A model generated the notes under the pieces. That model ran no database searches. It saw only the letters and a program-made list of their open reading frames with translations, and had not been told where the DNA came from. The position numbers and the translations under genes were made by a program. A stretch of 18,342 nucleotides of DNA, taken from Bacteriovoracaceae bacterium UBA2428 (lineage in GTDB: Bacteria > Bdellovibrionota > UBA2428). This document shows, in pieces, positions 6,405-13,294 of the stretch. Location of the stretch: NCBI GenBank assembly GCA_002343545.1, contig DDRA01000116.1, positions 6,791-25,132 of the forward strand, written 5' to 3'. Every line of letters begins with the position of its first letter. The first letter of the stretch is position 1.

Positions 6405-7469
6405 ATGGACGCGATCACTCGCCGCATCCTCGAAATCAAACGCGAACGGGGCGATAGCCTGCTCATCCTCGGGCATCACTACCAACGCCACGGCATCGTG
6501 GACGTCGCCGATCACGTCGGCGATTCCTTCGGCCTGGCGAAGGCCGCCGCCGAGGCGCCGCGCGCGCGCGACATCGTGTTCTGCGGCGTTCGCTTCATGG
6601 CCGAGAGCGCCGCGATCCTTTGCCGCGAAGACCAGAAGGTCTTCCATCCCGAACCCGAAGCGGGTTGTCCCATGGCCGACATGGCCCCGATGGATTCCGT
6701 CGAGAGCGCCTGGGCGACGATCACGGCGCGCCTCGACTACCGCGGCCGCAAGATGGTCCCGGTTACCTATATGAACTCGCACGCGCCGCTCAAAGGGTTC
6801 ACCGGCGCTCAAGGCGGTCTCGTGTGCACCTCGAGCAACGCGGGCAAAGCTTTGCGTTGGGCCTTCGAGCGCGGCGACCTCGTGCTCTTTTTCCCCGATC
6901 AGCACTTGGGCCGCAACACGGCCAAGGCGCTCGGCATCCGAGAGGACGAGATGCGCGTCTGGTATCCGTCCAAACCCGACGGCGGCCTCGACACGCTCGA
7001 GGGCGTGAAGATGTTGCTCTGGAACGGCCACTGCCCCGTCCACATGAAGTTCAGCGCGCGTGACGCGCGTTTCGTGAAGAAGAATTTTCCCGGCTCGCTC
7101 GTCGTGGTGCACCCCGAGTGCGAGCAGGAGCTCGTGGATCTCGCGGACGGCGTCGGTTCGACGGAATACATCGTGAAGTACGTCGCGGCGCTGCCGGAAG
7201 GCACCCGCGTTTTCGTGGGGACCGAAGCCAATCTCGTCGACCGCCTCAAGCGCGAGAACCCCAAGCTCAAGGTCGAGTTCCTGACGCGTTCGCTTTGCCC
7301 GACGATGTACATGGTGGACCGCGAGAAACTTCTGCGGACGCTCGAGAATCTCGAAGGCGAGGAGCCCGTGCCGATGCCGACCGAGGTGCGCGAGCCCGCG
7401 CGCCTGGCGCTCGAGCGCATGCTGAGCCTCGCGCCGAATCCGTCGCTCCAACAAACGCTCGCGAATTGA
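6405..7469 (+). CDS. nadA: Quinolinate synthase A
   Basis: NadA condenses iminoaspartate with dihydroxyacetone phosphate to form quinolinate, using an oxygen-sensitive 4Fe-4S cluster. The 354-residue protein shows ILGHHYQ near residue 21, VFCGVRFMAESAAIL, VCTSSNA, PDQHLGRNTA, VVVHPECE and GSTEYIV. By position, the cluster ligands should be Cys88 (AGCPMAD), Cys210 (GHCPVHMKF) and Cys298 (SLCPTM). About 35 residues more than in E. coli lie between the first two cysteines, including a segment EDEMRVWYPSKPDGG, so it belongs to the longer NadA subtype. A GGAG lies 12 bases before the ATG. It opens the nadACB run; the 69-base gap from the LTxxQ gene shows no terminator. Confidence 0.96.
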   Translation: MDAITRRILEIKRERGDSLLILGHHYQRHGIVDVADHVGDSFGLAKAAAEAPRARDIVFCGVRFMAESAAILCREDQKVFHPEPEAGCPMADMAPMDSVESAWATITARLDYRGRKMVPVTYMNSHAPLKGFTGAQGGLVCTSSNAGKALRWAFERGDLVLFFPDQHLGRNTAKALGIREDEMRVWYPSKPDGGLDTLEGVKMLLWNGHCPVHMKFSARDARFVKKNFPGSLVVVHPECEQELVDLADGVGSTEYIVKYVAALPEGTRVFVGTEANLVDRLKRENPKLKVEFLTRSLCPTMYMVDREKLLRTLENLEGEEPVPMPTEVREPARLALERMLSLAPNPSLQQTLAN

Positions 7470-7479
7470 GGGAAGGCGA

Positions 7480-8349
7480 ATGCTGACTTCGGAATCGGCC
7501 CTGAGTTTGTTCCGCGCGGCGCTCGAAGAAGACCGCGCGACCGACGACGTCACGACGCAATGGCTCGGGCGGGCGCTGCAAAAACGCGGCAAGCGGCTTC
7601 CTTCGTCGCGGCGTTTTCAGATCGTCGCGAAGGAAGTCGGCGTCTTCGCCGGGGGCCTGTGGGTGGACGCGGGCGCTCGCCTCGGCGGCTTTGAAGTGCG
7701 CTCCCGCGTGGGCGACGGCGCGCGTCTCGATCCGGGCGCGGTCGTCGTCGAAGGCCTGGGCGACGTGGGCCCGCTGCTCGCGACGGAACGGGTCCTGTTG
7801 AACGGCCTTCAGCACGCTTGCGGAATCGCGACGATGACCCGACGGCACGTGGACGAAGTCGAGGCCGCGGCGCGCGCCCGCGGGCTCGCCAAGGCGCCGG
7901 GCGTCTACCACACGCGCAAAACGCTGCCGCTCCTGCGCGATCTCGAGCGTTCGGCCGTCCTGGCCGGCGGCGGCGCCGCGCACCGACGCGACCTCGCCGA
8001 GTTCGTTCTGTTCAAGGATAACCATAAGGAGATCCTGCTCGAGGAAGGATTGGGCTGGGGCGATCTCGCCGCGGCCGTTTCGGATCGCCCGGTCTGGATC
8101 GAAGTCGACACCTCCGAAGAGGCCGAAGCCGTCGTGGCCGCGGGCTTCCGCCGCCTGCTCCTCGACAACTTCGGGCCTTCGCAGGTCGAAAACCTGCTGC
8201 GGCGTTTGCCCGCCGACTGCGAGATCGAGATCTCGGGCGGGCTCGGACTTGGCCGCTTGGCGCCCTTCGTTCAGCCCGGCGTACAACGGTTGAGCGTGGG
8301 GGCCGTCACGCACAGCGCCCGCGCGCTCGATCTCTCGATGGATTTCTGA
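7480..8349 (+). CDS. nadC: Nicotinate-nucleotide pyrophosphorylase (carboxylating)
   Basis: NadC converts quinolinate and phosphoribosyl pyrophosphate to nicotinate mononucleotide, the last step of this branch of NAD synthesis. The 289-residue product contains the family signatures: ERVLLNGLQHACGIAT (about 107-122), HTRKTLPLLRDLER, a GGG-x-x-HR loop, LFKDNH, LLDNFGP, EISGG and the closing SVGAVTHSARALDLSMDF. Length is normal. The ATG at 7480 follows a GGGAAGG element and lies 10 bases after nadA. Its TGA overlaps the nadB ATG by one base (TGATG), so nadC and nadB are translationally coupled. Confidence 0.97.
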   Translation: MLTSESALSLFRAALEEDRATDDVTTQWLGRALQKRGKRLPSSRRFQIVAKEVGVFAGGLWVDAGARLGGFEVRSRVGDGARLDPGAVVVEGLGDVGPLLATERVLLNGLQHACGIATMTRRHVDEVEAAARARGLAKAPGVYHTRKTLPLLRDLERSAVLAGGGAAHRRDLAEFVLFKDNHKEILLEEGLGWGDLAAAVSDRPVWIEVDTSEEAEAVVAAGFRRLLLDNFGPSQVENLLRRLPADCEIEISGGLGLGRLAPFVQPGVQRLSVGAVTHSARALDLSMDF

Positions 8350-9875
8350 TGGAAGCGCGGCTCGAAGGCGACGTGCTCGTGATCGGCGGCGGCTTGGCCG
8401 GCGGCGTCGCCGCGCTTCGCGCGGCCGAGCTCGGTTGCCGCGTCTTGCTCTGCACGAGCGGCGAGCCGGCGACGGCTTGGGCCCAAGGGGGCGTCGTCTT
8501 TCGCGGTCCGGGCGATCCCGAAAGCCTCGTGGCCGACATCCTCAAGGCCGGTTGCGATCTGAACAACGAAGCGGCGGTTCGCCTGGTGGCCGAGCGCGGT
8601 CCGACCCTCGTGCGGGAGTGGCTGCTCGAGCGTTTCGGGGTTCCCTTCGACCAGGGGCCTGACGGCGCCCACGAGCTCGTGCTCGAGGCCGCGCACTCCA
8701 GCCACCGGATCCTCCACGCCAAGGACAGCTCGGGCGCGGCCGTGCAACGCGCCCTCGACGCCCGCATCGCGGCCGAACCGCGCATTCGACGCTTCCACGG
8801 TCACCTCGTCGATCTGCTCGTGACGAACCGTCACGACGTTCGTCCCGCCCGGGCCTACGCCGCGAGCCACGTGGCGGGCGCCTACATCTTCGATCCGAAG
8901 AGCGGGGGCGTGCGACCCGTCCTCGCCAAGTCCGTCGTGCTCGCGACGGGCGGCTATTCGCGGCTGTACCTGCACGCGACGGGACCCGCTTCGTCGCGCG
9001 GCGACGGCATCGCGGCCGCGCACCGCGCGGGCGCGCGCACCCAGCATCTCGAGTACGTGCAGTTCCATCCGACGGCGCTCTTCACGAAGGAAGGCCCGCG
9101 CCGTCTTTTGACCGAGGCGCTTCGAGGCGCGGGCGCCCGCTTGCTCGACGATTCCGGCAAGGAATTCGTGGACGCCCTCGCGCCGCGCGACGTCGTCGCG
9201 CGCGCGATCCACGAGGAAATGCTGCGCTCCGGGACGTCGCACGTTTGGCTGGATCTGCGCTCCATCCCCAAGTTGCGCTCCCATTTTCCGTGGGTTTGCG
9301 GAAAACTCGCCGAACATGGTTTCGATCCGGAGCGCGATCTCGTTCCCGTCGTCCCCGCCGCGCATTACACGCTCGGCGGCGTCTGGACGGATCTCGAGGC
9401 GCGCACGAGCTTGCCCGGACTCTTCGCGGCCGGCGAGGTCGCCTGCACGGGGCTGCACGGCGCGAACCGTCTTGCCTCGACGTCTTTGCTCGAAGCGCTC
9501 GTTTTCGGCGAGCGCGCCGGGGAGTCGGCGAGCCGCGCCGCGCTCGAAGAACTCGATTTCGAAGCTTTACCGTGGCGTCCCGAAACGGGGCGCCTCGATC
9601 CGGCGTTGCTTCAACAAGACTGGCAGATTTTGCGGCAGACGCTTTGGAATTACGTCGGTCTCGTGCGCTCCCCCCGACGCCTCGCGCGCGCGGAGCGCCT
9701 CTTGGTGGAGCTGCGCAGCGAGATCGAGTCTTTCTACAATCGCACGGCGCTTTCGGAAGAACTCGTATCGCTGCGTCACGCCGTCATCGTGGCCAACCTC
9801 GTTCTTTACGCGGCCCTGCGTAATCCTCGCTCGCTCGGCGTGCACTATCTCCGCCCGGATGAGGCTTCGGAATGA
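8349..9875 (+). CDS. nadB: L-aspartate oxidase
   Basis: NadB is the FAD enzyme that oxidises L-aspartate to iminoaspartate, the substrate of NadA. The 508-residue protein has an N-terminal FAD-binding motif (VLVIGGGLAGGVAAL, residues 9-23) and the aspartate-oxidase AWAQGG. The shared succinate-dehydrogenase-family active-site segments are also present: QFHPTAL, LLTEALRGAGA, RDVVARAI, PAAHYTLGGVWTD and CTGLHGANRLASTSLLEA. A helical C-terminal domain completes it. Length is close to the 540 of E. coli. It is the last gene of the nadA-nadC-nadB run, so all enzymes from aspartate to nicotinate mononucleotide are encoded together. Confidence 0.97.
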   Translation: MEARLEGDVLVIGGGLAGGVAALRAAELGCRVLLCTSGEPATAWAQGGVVFRGPGDPESLVADILKAGCDLNNEAAVRLVAERGPTLVREWLLERFGVPFDQGPDGAHELVLEAAHSSHRILHAKDSSGAAVQRALDARIAAEPRIRRFHGHLVDLLVTNRHDVRPARAYAASHVAGAYIFDPKSGGVRPVLAKSVVLATGGYSRLYLHATGPASSRGDGIAAAHRAGARTQHLEYVQFHPTALFTKEGPRRLLTEALRGAGARLLDDSGKEFVDALAPRDVVARAIHEEMLRSGTSHVWLDLRSIPKLRSHFPWVCGKLAEHGFDPERDLVPVVPAAHYTLGGVWTDLEARTSLPGLFAAGEVACTGLHGANRLASTSLLEALVFGERAGESASRAALEELDFEALPWRPETGRLDPALLQQDWQILRQTLWNYVGLVRSPRRLARAERLLVELRSEIESFYNRTALSEELVSLRHAVIVANLVLYAALRNPRSLGVHYLRPDEASE

Positions 9876-10117
9876 CCGTTTTCGGGGCTTTTTGACAGAA
9901 AGCGGCTGAAACGTCCGTTTCGATTTTCGCTCGCTAGCCCTCGGAACTCCCTCGCTTTTCGTTGCTTCCGTGTGGATCCCGTGAAGGCGGCTTTCGCCTG
10001 CGGGGTCAAGACTTTGGCATTTCTGCCGAAGAATCCTCTGTAAGGACTAACCGCAAGGCCGACCGAGAGGGTCGGAATAGTAAGAAGGCCCGAAGGGGCT
10101 AGTGGGGGTAAGAAATT
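9876..10117 (+). promoter_or_regulatory. Hairpin-rich untranslated region before the small lipoprotein gene
   Basis: These 242 bases hold no gene I can support. Three stable hairpins are visible. The first (9975-10007) pairs GATCCCG with CGGGGTC and has an inner AGGCG/CGCCT stem. The second is CCGACC/GGTCGG around 10060-10076. The third is GGCCC/GGGCT with a GAAG tetraloop at about 10088-10100. A consensus -35 TTGACA lies at 9892-9897, but I see no good -10 at the right distance. The region could be a long 5' leader, a riboregulator or a separate small RNA. It does not match any riboswitch consensus I could apply by eye. Confidence 0.4.
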
Positions 10118-10252
10118 ATGAAGAAACAACTCTACGTAGCATGCCTGTTCATGTTGGCCGTCGTGACGACGGCGTGCAGTTCGACGCGCGAACTCGCCGC
10201 GGCCGACGAGCCGTATCGCCCGAAGTCGGGCGAAGTTCGCCGTATGGACTAA
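10118..10252 (+). CDS. Small lipoprotein, 44 residues
   Basis: This short open frame encodes MKKQLYVACLFMLAVVTTAC followed by SSTRELAAADEPYRPKSGEVRRMD (shown in two parts). The first part has a lysine-charged start, a hydrophobic core and a lipobox-like TTAC, with Cys20 as the likely lipidated residue. The mature peptide would have only 25 residues, hydrophilic and rich in Arg, Glu and Pro. A GGGGG lies 9 bases before the ATG and a strong terminator follows. Codon use matches the neighbours. It resembles the very small entericidin-like or Lpp-like lipoproteins in size only; I do not recognise the family. A TTAC rather than LxxC lipobox lowers certainty about lipidation. Confidence 0.7.
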   Translation: MKKQLYVACLFMLAVVTTACSSTRELAAADEPYRPKSGEVRRMD

Positions 10253-10280
10253 CGAGTCCGCGTTACGACCAACAACGGAG

Positions 10281-10320
10281 CGGAGCCGCGGCGGGATCGA
10301 ACCCGCGCGGCTCCGTTTTT
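10281..10320 (+). terminator. Strong intrinsic terminator after the small lipoprotein gene
   Basis: A long GC stem pairs CGGAGCCGCGGCGGG (10281-10295) with CCCGCGCGGCTCCG (10302-10315), with one bulged base, around ATCGAA, followed by TTTTT. It sits between convergent genes and may also help stop transcription from the minus-strand neighbour, though the T-run on that side is poor. Confidence 0.9.
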
Positions 10321-10322
10321 CG

Positions 10323-10622
10323 TTAGTTCGGGTCGACGCAGTCGGCCTGCGAAGTCACGAGGCAGAGGCGGTTGCTCGGGAAATCCCCGGGCTGGCAGCT
10401 ACAGAGCCCGTGCCAGGTCTGTTGAACGCGGGCGCGCGGCGAGACCTCGCGGCAGCGATCCTCGAGACCCCGCTCGGCGTGGCTTTTGGCCGCGTCGCAG
10501 GCGATGAAGTCGTTCACGCCTTGTCCGCTTCCCGTCGCCGAGACCGGAAAGCGCCCGGCCGCGAAAGCGCTGCCCGCGGCGAGGATGGTCGAAAAGAAGA
10601 AAAATCGAGCTGCGATGTTCAT
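10323..10622 (-). CDS. Small secreted six-cysteine protein
   Basis: I do not recognise this 99-residue product. It has a signal peptide (MNIAARFFFFSTILAAGSAFA, likely cut after AFA21 or nearby). The mature part of about 77 residues contains six cysteines in FIACDAA, EDRCREV, GLCSCQ, RLCLV and ADCVD, an even number that suits three disulfides in the periplasm or outside. The start was moved inward from a longer frame because GGAGGG lies 7 bases before this ATG and a good -10 lies further upstream; the extra upstream residues of the longer frame look like non-coding sequence. It is transcribed divergently from cdd and convergently with the small lipoprotein gene. Confidence 0.75.
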   Translation of the reverse strand: MNIAARFFFFSTILAAGSAFAAGRFPVSATGSGQGVNDFIACDAAKSHAERGLEDRCREVSPRARVQQTWHGLCSCQPGDFPSNRLCLVTSQADCVDPN

Positions 10623-10642
10623 GTGGTGGCCCTCCGGGAACG

Positions 10643-10671
10643 ATTTTAGTCCTCGCCTCCCGAAAAATCGA
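10643..10671 (-). promoter_or_regulatory. Candidate promoter for the six-cysteine protein gene
   Basis: Read on the minus strand, TCGATT, a 17-base spacer and TAAAAT (10648 to 10643) form a plausible promoter with a near-consensus -10. It lies 20 bases before the ATG and leaves room for the GGAGGG ribosome binding site. Confidence 0.5.
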
Positions 10672-10705
10672 GGCCGCGACCGCCGCGCGACCCGCGAAGT
10701 CGGTT

Positions 10706-10711
10706 TAAACT
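10706..10711 (+). promoter_or_regulatory. -10-like box directly before cdd
   Basis: TAAACT ends 7 bases before the cdd ATG, and there is no Shine-Dalgarno sequence between them. If used, transcription would begin at or one base before the start codon, giving a leaderless message. No good -35 is visible. Confidence 0.35.
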
Positions 10712-10718
10712 CCTTCCC

Positions 10719-11153
10719 ATGAAAGTCCCGCCGATCGTCGCCAAAGCCTTTCGCGAAGCCGTCCGTGCCCGTCAAAAGGCCCACGCTCCGTACTCCGAGT
10801 TTCGGGTCGGGGCCGCCTTCGTCTCGGGCCGCAAGGTCATCTCCGGTTGCAACGTCGAGAACGCGAGCTACGGCGGGGCCATCTGCGCCGAGCGGACGGC
10901 GGTCGTGAAGGCCGTTTCCGAGGGGACGACGGGCCCCTTCAGCGACCTCGTCGTGGTCGCCGAGAACACTTCGGGCAAACCCGTGGCTCCCTGCGGGCTC
11001 TGTCTGCAGGTCATCGCGGAATTCTGCCCGGGCACGCTCCGCATCTGGGCGGGAACCCCGCGCGGGCTCGAGTCCTGCTTCACCTTGGACCAGTTGATGC
11101 CCGTTCGCTTTGGCCGCGGCGACCTGAAGGTCGGCGTCCGCCGGAAGCGATGA
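10719..11153 (+). CDS. cdd: Cytidine deaminase
   Basis: Cdd hydrolyses cytidine and deoxycytidine to uridine and deoxyuridine in pyrimidine salvage. The 144-residue protein is of the short, tetrameric, all-cysteine zinc class. Asn45 and Glu47 in GCNVENASYGGAICAERTA bind the ribose; Cys56 is the first zinc ligand and Glu58 the proton shuttle; Cys92 and Cys95 in PCGLC complete the zinc site. The residue after PCGLC is Leu rather than the Arg usual in PCGxCRQ. It has no clear ribosome binding site, and a -10-like box lies 7 bases upstream. It stands between a divergent secreted-protein gene and speA, with no obvious functional link to either. Confidence 0.96.
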   Translation: MKVPPIVAKAFREAVRARQKAHAPYSEFRVGAAFVSGRKVISGCNVENASYGGAICAERTAVVKAVSEGTTGPFSDLVVVAENTSGKPVAPCGLCLQVIAEFCPGTLRIWAGTPRGLESCFTLDQLMPVRFGRGDLKVGVRRKR

Positions 11154-11171
11154 AAAAGCTTGGGATTTCGC

Positions 11172-11199
11172 TTGTGACGGGGTCCCCTTCTGCTAGATG
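11172..11199 (+). promoter_or_regulatory. Candidate promoter for speA
   Basis: TTGTGA (11172-11177), a 16-base spacer and TAGATG (11194-11199) preceded by TGC form an extended -10 promoter candidate. It is followed by CTCC (11204-11207) and GGAG (11214-11217), which can pair and would partly hide the speA ribosome binding site. Confidence 0.45.
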
Positions 11200-11227
11200 A
11201 GGTCTCCTTAAACGGAGGAAGCCGAAC

Positions 11228-13294
11228 TTGGAGATTTGGAGCACCAAAAAGAGCGCCGAGCTCTACAACATCGATGCTTGGGGCGCGGGGTTCTTCCGCG
11301 TCAACGACAAGGGTAACGTCGAAGTCACTCCGCACGGCGCCGGCCAGCCCGGCATCGATCTCAAAGAGCTCGTGCAGGATCTCCAGGAGCGCGGCATGCG
11401 CACGCCGCTGCTCGTCCGCTTTCCGGACATCGTGAACGCGCGCATCAAGTTGCTCTCGACGGCGTTCCACAACGCGTTCCAGACCTATAACTTCAAAGGC
11501 CAGTACCGCGGCGTGTTCCCGATCAAGGTGAACCAGCAGCGCTTCCTCGTCGACGAGATCGTGAACTTCGGGCGCCAGTACGGCCTCGGCCTCGAGGCGG
11601 GCTCCAAGCCCGAGCTCCTCATCTCGCTCGCCATGATGGACAACCCCGAGGCTTTGCTGATCTGCAACGGCTTCAAGGATCCGGAGTACGTCGAAACGGC
11701 GCTGCTTTCGCAAAAGCTCGGCCGCAACACGATCATCGTGCTCGATCGCTACTCCGAACTCGATCTCGTCATCCGCACCGCCAAGTCGCTCGGCATCTCG
11801 CCGCGTATCGGCTTCCGCGCGAAGCTCGAAGCCAAGGGCGCCGGCAAGTGGGTGGAGTCGAGCGGCGCCAAGTCCAAGTTCGGCCTCACGGCGAGCGAGA
11901 TGGTCAAGGGCATGGACGTCCTCAAGGCCGAAGGCATGTGCCACTGCCTCGAGCTCCTGCACTTCCACATCGGTTCGCAGATCACCGCGCTCCGCGCGAT
12001 CAAGGACTCGCTCACCGAAGCCTCGCGCATCTACGTCGACCTCGCCGAGATGGGCGCGGGCCTTAAGTTCCTTGACGTGGGCGGCGGCCTCGGCGTCGAC
12101 TACGACGGATCGCAGACGAACTGGGAAAACTCGATTAACTACACGATCCAGGAATACGCCAACGACGTGGTCGCCCACATCGCGGCGGCCTGCGACGCCA
12201 AGGGTCTCCCGCACCCGTCCATCGTGACGGAGTCGGGTCGCGCGCTCGTCGCGCACCATAGCGTGCTCGTGTTCGACGTGCTCGGCACCCACTGCATCAA
12301 GGTGAACGACCTCCCGCCCGAGGCCGAGAACGAGAAGCAAGAGACCATCGTCGAGCTCCGCTCGCTCTACAACACGCTCACCGCGAAGAACCTGAACGAG
12401 CACATGCAGGACGCGTTCAAGCTGCGCGACGACGGCGTGAGCCTCTTCAACCTGGGGCACTTGAATCTCAAGCAGCGGGCCGTGCTCGAGAAGCTCTTCT
12501 GGGCTTTCTGCACGAAGGCCCTCGAGATCGGCGAACAGGTCGCGCGCAAGCCCGAGGAGCTTGCGGTCGTGCGCCGCTCGCTCGCCGACAGCTACTATTG
12601 CAACTTCTCGATCTTCCAGTCGGCGCCCGATACCTGGGCCGTGGACCAGCTCTTCCCCATCATGCCGATCCACCGGCTCAAGGAACGCCCGGACCGCAAG
12701 GCCGAGCTCCTCGACCTGACCTGCGACTCGGACGGCAAGATCGACCGTTTCATCGACATCAAGGACGTCAAAGAGACCCTCGAGCTCCACATGCCGAAGG
12801 AAGGCGAGACCTACCACATCGGCATGTTCCTCATCGGCGCCTACCAAGAGATCCTGGGCGACTTCCATAACCTCTTCGGCGACACGGACGCCGTGCACGT
12901 CTCGGCGTCCGCGTCGGGCTACACGATCGAGCACGTCGTGGCCGGCGACTCGATCAACGAAGTCCTCGGTTACGTCGAGTACGATCGCCATACGCTCATC
13001 CGCCAGGTTCGCGGCGCGGTCGAGAAGGCCCTTTCGGCCAAGAAGATCAGCCTCGAAGAATCGCGGCTGCTTATGCGCCACTACGAAGACGGCCTTTCGC
13101 GTTACACCTACCTCGATCCGGCCGACCTCGTGAACCGCTCGGAATCGGCGGTGGACGCGCTCAAGCGCATCACCCAGAGGCAGGAGCATGGCGCGCGTTT
13201 GATCGGTGCGGGCCAGGCTTCCCCGGGTGGGAATAGCGCTTTGGCGGCCGCCACGTTTGCGGCGGGCGGGCTTTCTGCTAAAACACCCCAATGA
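11228..13294 (+). CDS. speA: Biosynthetic arginine decarboxylase
   Basis: SpeA is the pyridoxal-phosphate enzyme that decarboxylates arginine to agmatine, the first step of one putrescine/spermidine route. The 688-residue protein matches across its length: the lysine that holds the cofactor is Lys100 in FPIKVNQQ, followed by GLEAGSKPEL, HFHIGSQ, DVGGGLGVDYDG, ESGRALVAHH and SYYCNFSIFQS. A helical middle insertion typical of SpeA is present. About 25 Gly/Ala-rich residues are added at the C-terminus. The start is TTG at 11228, supported by GGAGG 9 bases upstream and by agreement with relatives. Its stop overlaps the thrS start as ATGA. Confidence 0.96.
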   Translation: MEIWSTKKSAELYNIDAWGAGFFRVNDKGNVEVTPHGAGQPGIDLKELVQDLQERGMRTPLLVRFPDIVNARIKLLSTAFHNAFQTYNFKGQYRGVFPIKVNQQRFLVDEIVNFGRQYGLGLEAGSKPELLISLAMMDNPEALLICNGFKDPEYVETALLSQKLGRNTIIVLDRYSELDLVIRTAKSLGISPRIGFRAKLEAKGAGKWVESSGAKSKFGLTASEMVKGMDVLKAEGMCHCLELLHFHIGSQITALRAIKDSLTEASRIYVDLAEMGAGLKFLDVGGGLGVDYDGSQTNWENSINYTIQEYANDVVAHIAAACDAKGLPHPSIVTESGRALVAHHSVLVFDVLGTHCIKVNDLPPEAENEKQETIVELRSLYNTLTAKNLNEHMQDAFKLRDDGVSLFNLGHLNLKQRAVLEKLFWAFCTKALEIGEQVARKPEELAVVRRSLADSYYCNFSIFQSAPDTWAVDQLFPIMPIHRLKERPDRKAELLDLTCDSDGKIDRFIDIKDVKETLELHMPKEGETYHIGMFLIGAYQEILGDFHNLFGDTDAVHVSASASGYTIEHVVAGDSINEVLGYVEYDRHTLIRQVRGAVEKALSAKKISLEESRLLMRHYEDGLSRYTYLDPADLVNRSESAVDALKRITQRQEHGARLIGAGQASPGGNSALAAATFAAGGLSAKTPQ
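13257..13284 (+). promoter_or_regulatory. Candidate internal promoter at the end of speA, before thrS
   Basis: TTGCGG (13257-13262), a 16-base spacer and TAAAAC (13279-13284) preceded by TGC resemble the speA promoter layout. The -10 ends 6 bases before the thrS ATG, so a leaderless thrS message is possible in addition to read-through from speA. Confidence 0.35.

Noticed and set aside
5148..7592. An 814-codon minus-strand frame opposite the sigma-factor to nadA region
   Set aside because: It runs across several unrelated plus-strand genes and intergenic gaps; Arg/His/Gly-rich composition indicates a shadow of GC-rich codons.
9908..9924. GAAAC/GTTTC hairpin followed by GATTTTC as a terminator after nadB
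   Set aside because: The 5-base stem is AT-rich and the T-run is short and offset; too weak to call.
10040..10110. Partial resemblance to a c-di-GMP (GEMM) riboswitch (CCGCAAGGCC segment)
   Set aside because: The flanking conserved bases and the second stem of that riboswitch are missing; only a short stretch is similar.
10281..10315. A tRNA gene on the minus strand
   Set aside because: Only acceptor-like and T-arm-like parts exist; D-arm and anticodon arm are absent and the T-loop is one base short. It functions better as a terminator.
10868..13291. An 807-codon open frame on the minus strand opposite cdd and speA
   Set aside because: It mirrors the codon structure of a certain gene on the other strand in GC-rich DNA, has no recognisable motif and is biased in composition as expected for a shadow frame.
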